The notes under the pieces: generated by a model
The model's database searches: none
Seen by the model: the letters and a program-made list of their open reading frames with translations, nothing else
Told to the model about the DNA's origin: nothing
Part shown: positions 49,078 to 57,994 of the stretch, one piece after another
Layout of the letters: every line of letters starts with the position of its first letter
Numbering within the stretch: the stretch's first letter is position 1
Program-made: the position numbers and the translations under genes
Assembly: GCF_007970185.1 (NCBI RefSeq)
Contig: NZ_CP042431.1
Span: forward strand, 7,609,342 to 7,673,341
DNA from: Pseudobacter ginsenosidimutans
Lineage (GTDB): Bacteria > Bacteroidota > Bacteroidia > Chitinophagales > Chitinophagaceae
DNA length: 64,000 bases
Direction: 5' to 3'

Positions 49078-49084
49078 AAAATCA
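49073..49084. promoter_or_regulatory. FNR/CRP-type box TGAT-AAAA-ATCA between the regulator gene and ccoI
   Basis: It matches the FNR/CRP core TGAT-N4-ATCA. The centre is 51.5 bp before the start of the ccoI -7-like element (49130). The box can also serve the regulator gene on the minus strand. Confidence 0.65.
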
Positions 49085-49129
49085 GGATTTTGGGTGAGTG
49101 GGGTCAAAGATCAGCTGGCGGTGTGCTGC

Positions 49130-49137
49130 TACTTTAG
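49130..49137 (+). promoter_or_regulatory. Candidate -7 box of ccoI (TACTTTAG)
   Basis: Seven of eight positions match TAnnTTTG. It lies 26 bp before the ccoI ATG, with the same spacing to the FNR-type box as the ccoS promoter. Confidence 0.5.
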
Positions 49138-49155
49138 CAGCGTTAAATCTCAGGC

Positions 49156-51552
49156 ATGGAAACAATAGTAACCGGTTCTCAGATCATTTGTTATCACTGC
49201 GGTGAAACCTGCGCCAATGAAAAGATCATGGCCGATAACAAAGCTTTCTGCTGCGAAGGCTGCAGGATGGTGTTCCGGTTGCTCAACCAGAATGGCCTTT
49301 GTGAATATTATGATCTCAACCAGCAACCCGGCGCCAATCAGCGCATCCAGGCGCGGAAAGATAAATTCGCTTTCCTGGAAGATGAGAAGATCCGGCAGCA
49401 ACTGATCAGTTATGAAGACGAGAAACAAACGCATGTTACATTCTATCTTCCCCAGATCCATTGCAGCAGTTGCCTCTATCTCCTGGAGAACCTGCATAAA
49501 CTCAATGATGGCATCATTTCCGCCCGCGTGAATTTCACCAGGAAGGAAGTGAGCATCGTTTACGACCAGCGCCTTGTGAATCTCCGCGAAACAGCGGAAC
49601 TGCTCAATAATATAGGATACGAACCGTACATCAGCTTGCATGATCTGCAACACCAGCCACCCCGGATAAAAAAAAGAATGATCTATCAACTGGGAGTGGC
49701 TGGATTTTCTTTCGCCAATATCATGCTGCTCAGTTTCCCGGAATACCTGGGGCTGGAAGACGCTGAAAAGGGCCTCCGGCAGGTATTCCGTACTCTCAAT
49801 GTGATCCTGGCATTGCCGGTTTTCTTCTTCAGCGCGCAACCTTTTTTTGCTGCGGCATGGAGCGGCATCAAACATAAATTTCTCAATATCGATGCGCCCA
49901 TCGCGCTGGCAGTACTGGTCACATTCGTCCGAAGCATGTACGAAGTGATCAGCGGAACCGGCGCAGGTTATTTCGACTCCATGAGTGGCATCGTGTTCTT
50001 CATGCTGCTGGGCAGGATCTTGCAGGATAAAACCTATCAGCAACTGAGCTTCGACCGCGATTATACTTCTTATTTTCCCATAGCCGTCACCGTTATCAAA
50101 GAAGGTAAAGAGATACCCACTTCCCTCCCCGATATCAAACCCGGCGATACCCTGCTGATCCATTCACAGGAGCTGATCCCTGCCGATGGCATCCTCACCA
50201 AAGGCAAGGCTGCTGTGGATTACAGCTTTGTCACAGGTGAATCCGTTCCTGTGCAGAAAGAAATGGGTGAGCTCCTGTATGCAGGGGGTAAACAAACGGG
50301 GAATGCTATCGAGCTGCTGGTGATCAAGGAAGTGGCGCAGGGTTATCTCACCAAACTGTGGCTGCGCGATGAATTCAAACAATCACCCCGTGAAAAAGGC
50401 ATTTCATTTGTTCACCTCTTGAGCAGGTGGTTCACTGTGATTGTGCTCACCATCGCAGCACTGGCTGCCATTTACTGGGGTGTTACCGATAGCAGCAAAG
50501 TATGGAATGTGATCACTGCCGTACTGATCGTGGCCTGCCCCTGCGCATTGTTGCTCAGCAACAGTTTCACCAACGGGAATGTATTGAGGATACTCGGCCG
50601 CAACCGCTTTTACCTGCGTGGTGCACAGGCTATAGAAGAAATTGCCAATGCCAATAGTATCGTTTTCGATAAAACAGGAACACTTACAACTACCCGCGAG
50701 CAGGATGTAGAATATGAAGGCCGGCCGCTGACCCTGGCTTTGCAGCAGGCAGTGACCGCCCTCGCTGCACAAAGCATCCATCCGCTGAGCAAAGCCATTG
50801 CTCAATATTTCAATGTCAAAAGCAATATGCGTGTGGAAGGATTCCGGGAAGTGGCAGGCAAAGGCGTGGAAGCTTACGTGAATGCACAGCTGATCACGCT
50901 CGGATCATCCAAACATGTGATCGGAATGCCCGAAAAAGAAGATGCAGGCTCATCCGTATTCCTTGCTGTGGATGGTGAATTCTACGGATTCTTCCGGGTG
51001 AAGAACCGCTACCGCGAATGTGTTCCCCAACTGGTCCAGGAACTAGGCAAGCACCATAAGCTCTCTGTACTCTCCGGCGACAACAGCGCCGAACGCCCTT
51101 ATCTGCAGCATCTGATGGGCGAAGAGGCGCTGTTGCTCTTCCGGCAACAACCGGAAGACAAACTGAATTTCATCCGCCAGCAACAACTCAAAGGTAATAA
51201 CGTGATGATGATCGGCGACGGCCTCAATGATGCCGGCGCTCTCCGCCAGAGCAATGTGGGGATCGCCATCACGGAAGACACCAATAACTTCACACCGGCC
51301 AGCGACGCTATCCTCGAAGCGTCACAACTGCCCAAACTCCCGCTCTTCATCAGGCTTTGCAGGGCCAACAGGAATATCGTGATCGCCAGCTTTGTGCTGA
51401 GCATTTTATACAATATCATCGGTATCTTCTTTGCCGTACAGGGTGTACTCTCTCCATTGATCGCTGCTATCCTCATGCCTGCGAGCAGCCTGAGCATCGT
51501 TACGATCACATTCGGCTGTTCAAACTGGTTAGCAGCCCGCTGGAAGCTCTGA
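49156..51552 (+). CDS. ccoI: Copper-translocating P-type ATPase for cbb3 oxidase assembly
   Basis: 798 residues. The N-terminus has the FixI/CcoI-type cysteine cluster (ICYHCGETC ... FCCEGCRMVF). An HMA-like domain carries IHCSSCLYLLE, followed by eight membrane segments with the CPC motif in VACPCALLLSN. Also present are phosphorylation motif DKTGTLT, TGES in SFVTGESVPV and hinge MIGDGLNDAGAL. It supplies copper to the CuB centre of cbb3 oxidase. It is divergent from the REC-Crp regulator and precedes ccoS by about 100 bp. Confidence 0.93.
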   Translation: METIVTGSQIICYHCGETCANEKIMADNKAFCCEGCRMVFRLLNQNGLCEYYDLNQQPGANQRIQARKDKFAFLEDEKIRQQLISYEDEKQTHVTFYLPQIHCSSCLYLLENLHKLNDGIISARVNFTRKEVSIVYDQRLVNLRETAELLNNIGYEPYISLHDLQHQPPRIKKRMIYQLGVAGFSFANIMLLSFPEYLGLEDAEKGLRQVFRTLNVILALPVFFFSAQPFFAAAWSGIKHKFLNIDAPIALAVLVTFVRSMYEVISGTGAGYFDSMSGIVFFMLLGRILQDKTYQQLSFDRDYTSYFPIAVTVIKEGKEIPTSLPDIKPGDTLLIHSQELIPADGILTKGKAAVDYSFVTGESVPVQKEMGELLYAGGKQTGNAIELLVIKEVAQGYLTKLWLRDEFKQSPREKGISFVHLLSRWFTVIVLTIAALAAIYWGVTDSSKVWNVITAVLIVACPCALLLSNSFTNGNVLRILGRNRFYLRGAQAIEEIANANSIVFDKTGTLTTTREQDVEYEGRPLTLALQQAVTALAAQSIHPLSKAIAQYFNVKSNMRVEGFREVAGKGVEAYVNAQLITLGSSKHVIGMPEKEDAGSSVFLAVDGEFYGFFRVKNRYRECVPQLVQELGKHHKLSVLSGDNSAERPYLQHLMGEEALLLFRQQPEDKLNFIRQQQLKGNNVMMIGDGLNDAGALRQSNVGIAITEDTNNFTPASDAILEASQLPKLPLFIRLCRANRNIVIASFVLSILYNIIGIFFAVQGVLSPLIAAILMPASSLSIVTITFGCSNWLAARWKL

Positions 51553-51566
51553 TCATCCGCCTCACC

Positions 51567-51578
51567 TGATTAAAATCA
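51567..51578. promoter_or_regulatory. FNR/CRP-type box TGAT-TAAA-ATCA upstream of ccoS
   Basis: It matches the TGAT-N4-ATCA core. The centre is 51.5 bp before the -7 box TACTTTTG, identical to the arrangement before ccoI. This corresponds to roughly -62 if the -7 box is centred on -7, the class I activator position. Confidence 0.65.
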
Positions 51579-51623
51579 TTTTGTCATCTAAGTGTAATCA
51601 TTCCCCACGCATCCGCGCACCGG

Positions 51624-51631
51624 TACTTTTG
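51624..51631 (+). promoter_or_regulatory. -7 box of the ccoS-ccoNOQPGH operon (TACTTTTG)
   Basis: It is a perfect match to TAnnTTTG, 25 bp before the ccoS ATG. No clear -33 TTTG is present, as expected for an activator-dependent promoter. Confidence 0.6.
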
Positions 51632-51648
51632 ACCATCAATCCGAAAGT

Positions 51649-51813
51649 ATGAGTGTGATCATAATCTTAATCATCGCCAGCGTAAGCATCGCAGCATTCT
51701 TTCTGGCAGCATTCTGCTGGAGCGTGAAAGACAAACAATACGACGACGAGTTCTCCCCGCCCCTGCGTATGCTCTTCGACGATAAACCTGCAACAGATCC
51801 CGAAAAACAATAA
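51649..51813 (+). CDS. ccoS: cbb3 oxidase assembly protein CcoS
   Basis: 54 residues. A single N-terminal membrane helix (VIIILIIASVSIAAFFLAAF) is followed by CWSVKDKQYDDEFSPPLRML, the hallmark of CcoS/FixS. It helps insert heme and copper into CcoN. It lies between ccoI and ccoNO, and starts the oxidase operon directly behind the FNR-type box and -7 element. Confidence 0.9.
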   Translation: MSVIIILIIASVSIAAFFLAAFCWSVKDKQYDDEFSPPLRMLFDDKPATDPEKQ

Positions 51814-51849
51814 AAGAAAACAGCCTCTCAGATCCTGAAACTAAATGTT

Positions 51850-53976
51850 ATGCAGCCAGAAAAATTCTATTACGACAACAAGATTGTGAAATGGTTCGGT
51901 TATGCTACCCTGCTCTGGGGAGTTGTTGGTATGATCGCAGGCCTCTGGGCAGCCATCCAGATCTATGCACCATCGGCCTCGCTGAACTTAGCTCCCACAA
52001 CATTCGGAAGGCTACGTCCCTTGCATACCAATGCCGTGATCTTCGCCTTCGTGGGCAACTGTATCTTCACCGGCGTTTATTATTCCCTGCAACGGCTCTG
52101 TAAATCCCGTATGTACAGCGATAAGCTCAGCTATATCCATTTCTGGGGATGGCAGGGCATCATTGTTGCAGCTGCACTTACACTGCTTATGGGTTTTACT
52201 ACCGGCAAGGAATATGCGGAACTGGAATGGCCGATCGATATCGCCATCACTCTCGTATGGGTGATCTTCGGTATCAACATGTTCGGCACCATTATCAAGA
52301 GAAGGGAAAAGCACCTCTATGTTGCCATCTGGTTCTACATCGCTACCTGGGTAACCGTTGCGATGCTGCATATCGTCAACTCCATCGAATTACCGGTGAG
52401 CTTCATGAAAAGCTACAGCTGGTATGCAGGCGTACAGGATGCACTGGTACAATGGTGGTACGGTCACAATGCCGTAGCATTTTTCCTTACCACGCCTATC
52501 CTCGGTCTGATGTACTATTTCCTGCCCAAAGCAGCTAACAGACCTGTTTATTCTTACCGTCTTTCCATCATTCACTTCTGGGCACTCATCTTCATCTATA
52601 TCTGGGCCGGCCCTCACCACCTGCTCTATACTGCGCTGCCCGACTGGGCGCAGAGCCTCGGTGTTGTATTCTCCATCATGCTGATAGCGCCATCATGGGG
52701 CGGTATGCTGAATGGATTGTTCACACTCCGCGGCGCCTGGGACAAAGTGCGTGAAGATCCCGTGCTGAAATTCTTTGTGGTTGCCGTAACCTGTTATGGC
52801 ATGGCCACATTCGAAGGACCGATGATGAGCCTGAAGAGCGTGAATGCTATCTCCCACTTTACCGACTGGACCATCGCCCACGTACATATCGGCGGTCTCG
52901 GCTGGAACGGTTTCATGGCCTTTGGTATGCTGTATTACCTGATCCCGAAAATGTACGGAACGCAGATCTACTCGAAAAAACTCGCCAATAACCACTTCTG
53001 GCTCGGCACTATCGGTATCATCGTATATGCCATTCCGTTATATTGGGCAGGTTTTGCACAGGCCCAGATGTGGAAGACCTTCACGGAAGAAGGACAACTG
53101 AAATTCCAGTTCCTCGAAACCGTTACCCATATCATTCCCATGTATGTTACCCGCAGCATCGGCGGCAGCCTCTACCTCATCGGCGCCTTCCTGATGGTGT
53201 ACAACCTGTACAAAACCGTTAAACAGGGGAAATTCATTGCCAACGAAGCAGCAGAAGCCGCTCCTATGGTGAAGGAACATTCACCTGTTCGCGAATACTG
53301 GCACCGCTGGATCGAGAAAAAGCCCATGACCATGCTCGTTATGAGCCTTATCGTAGTAGCTATCGGCGGCGCTCTGGAGATCATTCCCACCTTCCTGGTG
53401 AAATCGAACGTGCCCACCATCAGCAGCGTGAAACCTTACACTCCGCTTGAATTGCAGGGCCGCGATATTTACGTGCGGGAAGGCTGCTACACTTGTCACT
53501 CCCAGATGATCCGTCCCTTCCGCGATGAAGTGGCGCGTTACGGTGAATATTCCAAAGCAGGCGAATTCGTGTACGATCACCCTTTCCAGTGGGGCTCCAA
53601 GAGAACAGGCCCGGACCTCGCACGTGAAGGTGGCAAATATCCCGACAGCTGGCATTACAACCACATGCTGGATCCCCGCATCATGAGCCCCGGCTCCATC
53701 ATGCCCGCATATCCATGGCTGTTGGATGCGCCCATCGATACCGCTTCCACCCCCGCCAAGATCAGGGCCATGCAGAAAATGGGTGTGCCCTATCCCGAAG
53801 GATTCGATAAAGAAGCCAATAAAGACCTGATGACACAGGCTAATTTCATCAAGCTCAGCCTGAAGGCCGATAAGATCGAATCCGCTTCCAACACAGAGAT
53901 CATCGCCCTCATCGCTTACCTGCAAAGGCTGGGTAAAGACATCAAGGCGCAACCAAACACCACCATTCAAAAATAA
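51850..53976 (+). CDS. ccoNO: cbb3-type cytochrome c oxidase, fused CcoN-CcoO
   Basis: 708 residues. CcoN (~1-480) has 12 membrane segments and heme/CuB histidines in RPLHTNAVIFAF, WWYGHNAVAFF, WAGPHHLLYTALPDW and HVHIGGLGWNG. CcoO (~490-708) has one membrane anchor (MLVMSLIVVAIGGALEII) and a c-heme site CYTCHSQMIRPF. In proteobacteria these are separate genes; the fusion is usual in Bacteroidota. It is the terminal oxidase that reduces oxygen at low concentration. Confidence 0.95.
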   Translation: MQPEKFYYDNKIVKWFGYATLLWGVVGMIAGLWAAIQIYAPSASLNLAPTTFGRLRPLHTNAVIFAFVGNCIFTGVYYSLQRLCKSRMYSDKLSYIHFWGWQGIIVAAALTLLMGFTTGKEYAELEWPIDIAITLVWVIFGINMFGTIIKRREKHLYVAIWFYIATWVTVAMLHIVNSIELPVSFMKSYSWYAGVQDALVQWWYGHNAVAFFLTTPILGLMYYFLPKAANRPVYSYRLSIIHFWALIFIYIWAGPHHLLYTALPDWAQSLGVVFSIMLIAPSWGGMLNGLFTLRGAWDKVREDPVLKFFVVAVTCYGMATFEGPMMSLKSVNAISHFTDWTIAHVHIGGLGWNGFMAFGMLYYLIPKMYGTQIYSKKLANNHFWLGTIGIIVYAIPLYWAGFAQAQMWKTFTEEGQLKFQFLETVTHIIPMYVTRSIGGSLYLIGAFLMVYNLYKTVKQGKFIANEAAEAAPMVKEHSPVREYWHRWIEKKPMTMLVMSLIVVAIGGALEIIPTFLVKSNVPTISSVKPYTPLELQGRDIYVREGCYTCHSQMIRPFRDEVARYGEYSKAGEFVYDHPFQWGSKRTGPDLAREGGKYPDSWHYNHMLDPRIMSPGSIMPAYPWLLDAPIDTASTPAKIRAMQKMGVPYPEGFDKEANKDLMTQANFIKLSLKADKIESASNTEIIALIAYLQRLGKDIKAQPNTTIQK

Positions 53977-53982
53977 CAGACC

Positions 53983-54141
53983 ATGAAGTTCATACACTAT
54001 CTCGAAAAGATCACCGGCGTTAGCATCTACCCGCTCACTTCCTTCATCATTTTCGGTTTGTTCTTCCTGGGAGTATTGATCTGGGTAATGAAGACCGATA
54101 AAAAAAGATTGCAGGACATCAGCAGAATTCCGCTGGACTAA
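53983..54141 (+). CDS. ccoQ: cbb3 oxidase subunit CcoQ-like protein
   Basis: 52 residues. One hydrophobic helix (YPLTSFIIFGLFFLGVLIWV) is followed by a basic tail KTDKKRLQDISRIPLD, which fits CcoQ/FixQ. It sits 6 bp after ccoNO and 10 bp before ccoP. CcoQ stabilises the complex in other bacteria. Assignment rests on size, topology and position. Confidence 0.8.
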   Translation: MKFIHYLEKITGVSIYPLTSFIIFGLFFLGVLIWVMKTDKKRLQDISRIPLD

Positions 54142-54151
54142 ACCCAACCTT

Positions 54152-55363
54152 ATGTTCCGATCAAGTGCAATAAATAAAAGAATGACAATGACCAAAAGAC
54201 TGGCCCTGCTCTTGCCCGCGCTGGCAGCCACCCATTTCACATTCGCAAGAGAAGGATACGATCATCCGCCACTTCCCAGCTCTATCGGCGATCCAATGGT
54301 CACTATGCTGGTGATCATCATGGCGATCCTCCTGCTTATCATCATACTGCTGGCGCATGTGTTAACTGGCGCAGCATCCTTTTATTACAAACGTGAGAAA
54401 GAGATCGAAGCGGAAAAGAAAAAGATCAATGTTTCTTCCACCGTACTCACTGTTGCGGTACTATTCTTCTGCATGCCCCTATTTGCACAGGACGCACCGG
54501 CAGATGCTGAAGCAGTAGTGGTACAGGCCAAAAGTTTCGGCCCTCTTTCTGCAACTGCCTATTACCTCGTTACCGGAGTGATTGCAATTGAGTTGCTCGT
54601 GATCGTTGCATTGCTCTGGCAATTGCGCACATTCCTCAGTAGAGTAAAAAAGCAGAACGCAACAGAACATGAAAAAGCAACAAAACCTGCGGCCTGGAAA
54701 ACCATTTGGGCGAAGCTCAACAGCCTTAAACCCATCGAACAGGAAAAAGCCCTGGTAATGGATCACGAATACGATGGCATCCGCGAACTGGACAATCGTC
54801 TCCCACCCTGGTGGCTCTACGGGTTCTACGGCACCATCATCTTTGCAGGCATCTACCTCTGGCGCTATCACGTGTCCGAAACAGCGCCGCTGAGCCAGCA
54901 GGAATTTGCTATCGCGATGGAAAAAGCGGAAGAGCAGAAAGCAGCCTACCTGAAAAAATCTGCCAATAACGTGGACGAGAATACTGTAAAAATGCTCACG
55001 GAATCCAGTGCCCTGGATGCAGGGAAAACAGTGTTCATTCAGAACTGTGCTGCCTGTCATGGTAAAGACGGAGAAGGCACTGTAGGCCCCAATCTCACAG
55101 ATGATTACTGGTTACACGGTGGCAGCATTGCAGATGTTTTCAAATCTGTAAAATATGGCTGGCCTGAAAAAGGAATGAGGAGCTGGAAAGAAGACCTCAG
55201 TCCCGTACAGATCGCGCAGGTAAGCAGTTTCATCAAATCATTGCATGGCAGCAATCCTCCCAATGGAAAAGAAAAACAGGGGGAACTCTACCAGGAATCC
55301 GGCGCGGCCCCATCCGACAGCACTGCCGCAAAAGCAGACAGTTCGGTGGTATCAGCGAAGTAA
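54152..55363 (+). CDS. ccoP: cbb3 oxidase diheme-type subunit CcoP, single heme site
   Basis: 403 residues. Several membrane segments precede PWWLYGFYGTIIFAGIYLWRY, the conserved CcoP membrane motif. A C-terminal cytochrome c domain follows with one heme site, NCAACHGKDGEG, and axial Met candidate in KGMRSW. Classic CcoP has two CxxCH sites; only one is present here. A segment like an internal signal peptide (VSSTVLTVAVLFFCMPLFAQ) suggests an N-terminal extension fused to CcoP. Start ATG 54152 or 54182. Confidence 0.88.
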   Translation: MFRSSAINKRMTMTKRLALLLPALAATHFTFAREGYDHPPLPSSIGDPMVTMLVIIMAILLLIIILLAHVLTGAASFYYKREKEIEAEKKKINVSSTVLTVAVLFFCMPLFAQDAPADAEAVVVQAKSFGPLSATAYYLVTGVIAIELLVIVALLWQLRTFLSRVKKQNATEHEKATKPAAWKTIWAKLNSLKPIEQEKALVMDHEYDGIRELDNRLPPWWLYGFYGTIIFAGIYLWRYHVSETAPLSQQEFAIAMEKAEEQKAAYLKKSANNVDENTVKMLTESSALDAGKTVFIQNCAACHGKDGEGTVGPNLTDDYWLHGGSIADVFKSVKYGWPEKGMRSWKEDLSPVQIAQVSSFIKSLHGSNPPNGKEKQGELYQESGAAPSDSTAAKADSSVVSAK

Positions 55364-55387
55364 TACATAACATCAAAAGTTCAGGCA

Positions 55388-56809
55388 GTGGTGGAAAAAG
55401 AAAATATATCGAAAACAGGAGAAGGGAACAGAGAATCGTTCCGCGACAGGATCGCTACTGTAGACGAATCAGGAAAACGGAAATGGGTATTCGCCCAGAA
55501 ACCGAAAGGAAAGCTCTACAATATCCGTACATACGTAAGCTGGTCTTTTTTTCTGCTTTTCTTTTCCCTCCCCTTCATTGAAGTGAATGGGCAACCGCTT
55601 TTTCTCTTCAATGTGGTGAAAGCAAAATTCATACTTTTCGGTAAAGTGTTCTGGCCGCAGGATTTTTTCATTTTCGGTTTGGGGATGCTCACTTTTATCG
55701 TATTCATCGTGCTGTTCACGGCAGCTTTCGGCCGCCTGTTCTGTGGATGGGTTTGTCCACAGACCATTTTCATGGAAATGTTCTTCCGGAAGATCGAATA
55801 CTTCATAGAAGGCGATGCAGCGCAACAAAAGATGCTGGCAAAAGCTCCCTGGACGGGATCGAAGATCTTCAAGAAGGTTAGCAAGCATATCATTTTTTAC
55901 ATCTGTTCCTTCATCATTGCCAATTTCTTTCTATCCTATATCATCGGTGTAAAAGAACTCTGGAAGATCATCACGGAACCGGTAACCCAGCATATCGGCG
56001 GCTTTTTGTCCCTTGCTGTTTTTTCCGGCGTCTTCTATGCCGTATACGCTTTCTTCCGTGAACAGGTCTGTACTGTGATCTGCCCCTATGGCCGTTTACA
56101 GGGCGTATTGTTGGATAAGAACTCCATGATCGTTGCCTACGATTATCAGCGCGGCGAGCCAAGAGGTAAGTTCAATAAAAAAGTGGAACGAATCCAGGGT
56201 GATTGTATCGATTGTTTCCAGTGCGTGAAGGTTTGTCCAACAGGGATCGATATCCGAAATGGCACGCAGATGGAATGCGTAGGCTGTACCGCCTGCATAG
56301 ACGCCTGCAATGCCATCATGGACAAAATAAACAAACCATTGGGCCTTATCCGCTATGCTTCTGAGCTCGGTATCGAGAAGAAAGAAAAACTTCAGTATAC
56401 CGGCCGAATGAAGCTCTACACCGTGTTGCTGGGTGTGCTGGTGACCGTGCTCGCCTTCCTCCTGGTAACACGGAAAGAGGTGGACACCACCATCATGAGA
56501 ACACCCGGCATGCTCTACCAGGAGCGTGGAACCGACAGCGTTAGTAACCTGTACAATATCAAAGTGGCCAACAAAACCACCAATTCCATTCCGCTGCAGC
56601 TCAAACTGGAAAATGTAAGCGGACAGATCGAGATCATCGGCGGCCATTCCGTTCAGGTGAAGGAACAGGGAGAAGGCACTGGCTCATTCTTCATCGTGCT
56701 GCCACGAAGCATCATCCATGAAAGAAAAACATTACTGAAGATCGGAATCTACAGCAACAACAAAAAGATCGATGTGATCTCCACCAATTTTCTCGGACCG
56801 GTCCAATGA
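55388..56809 (+). CDS. ccoG: cbb3 oxidase accessory iron-sulfur protein CcoG
   Basis: 473 residues. Five membrane segments carry CGWVCPQTIFMEMF and CPYGRLQGVL. Two 4Fe-4S sets follow (CIDCFQCVKVCP and CVGCTACIDAC), with a C-terminal Ig-like domain. CcoG reduces Cu(II) for oxidase maturation. The start is GTG 55388 or the adjacent GTG 55391. Confidence 0.93.
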   Translation: MVEKENISKTGEGNRESFRDRIATVDESGKRKWVFAQKPKGKLYNIRTYVSWSFFLLFFSLPFIEVNGQPLFLFNVVKAKFILFGKVFWPQDFFIFGLGMLTFIVFIVLFTAAFGRLFCGWVCPQTIFMEMFFRKIEYFIEGDAAQQKMLAKAPWTGSKIFKKVSKHIIFYICSFIIANFFLSYIIGVKELWKIITEPVTQHIGGFLSLAVFSGVFYAVYAFFREQVCTVICPYGRLQGVLLDKNSMIVAYDYQRGEPRGKFNKKVERIQGDCIDCFQCVKVCPTGIDIRNGTQMECVGCTACIDACNAIMDKINKPLGLIRYASELGIEKKEKLQYTGRMKLYTVLLGVLVTVLAFLLVTRKEVDTTIMRTPGMLYQERGTDSVSNLYNIKVANKTTNSIPLQLKLENVSGQIEIIGGHSVQVKEQGEGTGSFFIVLPRSIIHERKTLLKIGIYSNNKKIDVISTNFLGPVQ

Positions 56810-56835
56810 GCACATCACCATCAAAATAAGAAATC

Positions 56836-57279
56836 ATGACACTCAATTGGGGACATAAACTCACCATCTTCATTTGCGCCTTTGCCGGTATGATCATCCT
56901 GCTGGTGTACAAAAGCACACAGACCAACTTCGACCTGGTGACCAAAGAATATTACAAGGACGAACTGAAATACCAGGACGTGATCGATGGCACCAAACGC
57001 GCCAACAGTCTTGCTTCCAAAGCAAGTGTTGTCAAATCCGGGGAAACCATCGATATTCAGCTTCCGGAAGAGATGAAAGGACTGGCTATCACCGGTTCCG
57101 CCTGGTTCTACTGTGCCGCCGATGCTAAAAAAGATCTCAAGATCTCTTTGGCCGTGAATGCAACAGGCAAACAGCAGATCAGCAGTCAGCTCTTACTGCC
57201 CGGCAGATATACAGTAAAACTAAACTGGACAGCAGGTGAACAGCAATACTATTCTGAAACTTCCTTAGACATTCAATGA
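56836..57279 (+). CDS. ccoH: FixH/CcoH family protein
   Basis: 147 residues. A short N-terminal membrane helix (KLTIFICAFAGMIILLVY) is followed by the FixH domain with LVTKEYYKDELKYQDVIDG, the family signature. It is required for cbb3 oxidase assembly in other bacteria. It overlaps the next gene by 4 bp. Confidence 0.9.
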   Translation: MTLNWGHKLTIFICAFAGMIILLVYKSTQTNFDLVTKEYYKDELKYQDVIDGTKRANSLASKASVVKSGETIDIQLPEEMKGLAITGSAWFYCAADAKKDLKISLAVNATGKQQISSQLLLPGRYTVKLNWTAGEQQYYSETSLDIQ

Positions 57280-57986
57280 TCATGTGGCCGGTGATCACAG
57301 CAGCAGGATTGCTCGGACTGATGAGCAGCGCACATTGCATTGGCATGTGCGGACCGCTGGCTATGTCATTGCCGGTGTATCATTTATCGAAAACAGGACA
57401 GTTATTGTCGATGCTGCTCTACCATTCGGGCCGCATCATCACCTATTCCGTATTGGGATTGTTGTTCGGCCTTGCAGGCAGAGGGCTTTACCTCGCCGGC
57501 TTCCAGCAATGGTTTTCCATCGCCACCGGCATCATCATGATAGTACTGGCGGTATATTATTTTTTAGGCAGATCGAATGGATACCCGAAATGGGTACAAA
57601 GCTGGTATTTACCGTTACAGTCGTTGATGGGAAAATTATTGAAAAAGACGAATACGATTTCTTTCCTTCTCCTCGGTATGGCGAATGGATTGCTTCCCTG
57701 CGGGATGGTGTATATCGCTATCATCGGCGCCATTGGTCTATCCGGTCCAATACAAAGCGCCGGCTTCATGTTCTTCTTTGGTCTCGGCACTTTCCCGGCC
57801 ATGTTCCTGATGAGCTGGTTCGGGATTCGCATCAGCATCGACGTTAGATTGAAACTGAAACGGGCAGTACCTTTTATCATTGCTGCCATGGGTGTGATCC
57901 TTATCCTTCGCGGCATGAATCTCGGGATACCGTTCATTAGTCCCGTGCTGAGCACTGAGCATTCTCCCGCCGCGGGCTGCCATTAA
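57276..57986 (+). CDS. TauE/SafE-like membrane protein of the cbb3 operon
   Basis: 236 residues, six membrane segments. HCIGMCGPLAMSLP at the N-terminus and LLPCGMVYIAIIGA in the middle carry the Cys pairs typical of the DsbD_2/SafE-like proteins encoded after ccoGH in Bacteroidota. It is probably involved in metal or redox delivery to the oxidase, inferred from position. It ends 8 bp from the convergent PAS kinase gene with no visible terminator. Confidence 0.85.
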   Translation: MIMWPVITAAGLLGLMSSAHCIGMCGPLAMSLPVYHLSKTGQLLSMLLYHSGRIITYSVLGLLFGLAGRGLYLAGFQQWFSIATGIIMIVLAVYYFLGRSNGYPKWVQSWYLPLQSLMGKLLKKTNTISFLLLGMANGLLPCGMVYIAIIGAIGLSGPIQSAGFMFFFGLGTFPAMFLMSWFGIRISIDVRLKLKRAVPFIIAAMGVILILRGMNLGIPFISPVLSTEHSPAAGCH

Positions 57987-57994
57987 CATTACAG

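Noticed and set aside
49150-50163. 337-codon minus-strand open frame
   Set aside because: It is antisense to ccoI and its promoter; no domain, and the ccoI motifs on the other strand are clear.
53281-54240. 319-codon minus-strand open frame
   Set aside because: It is antisense to ccoNO and ccoQ.
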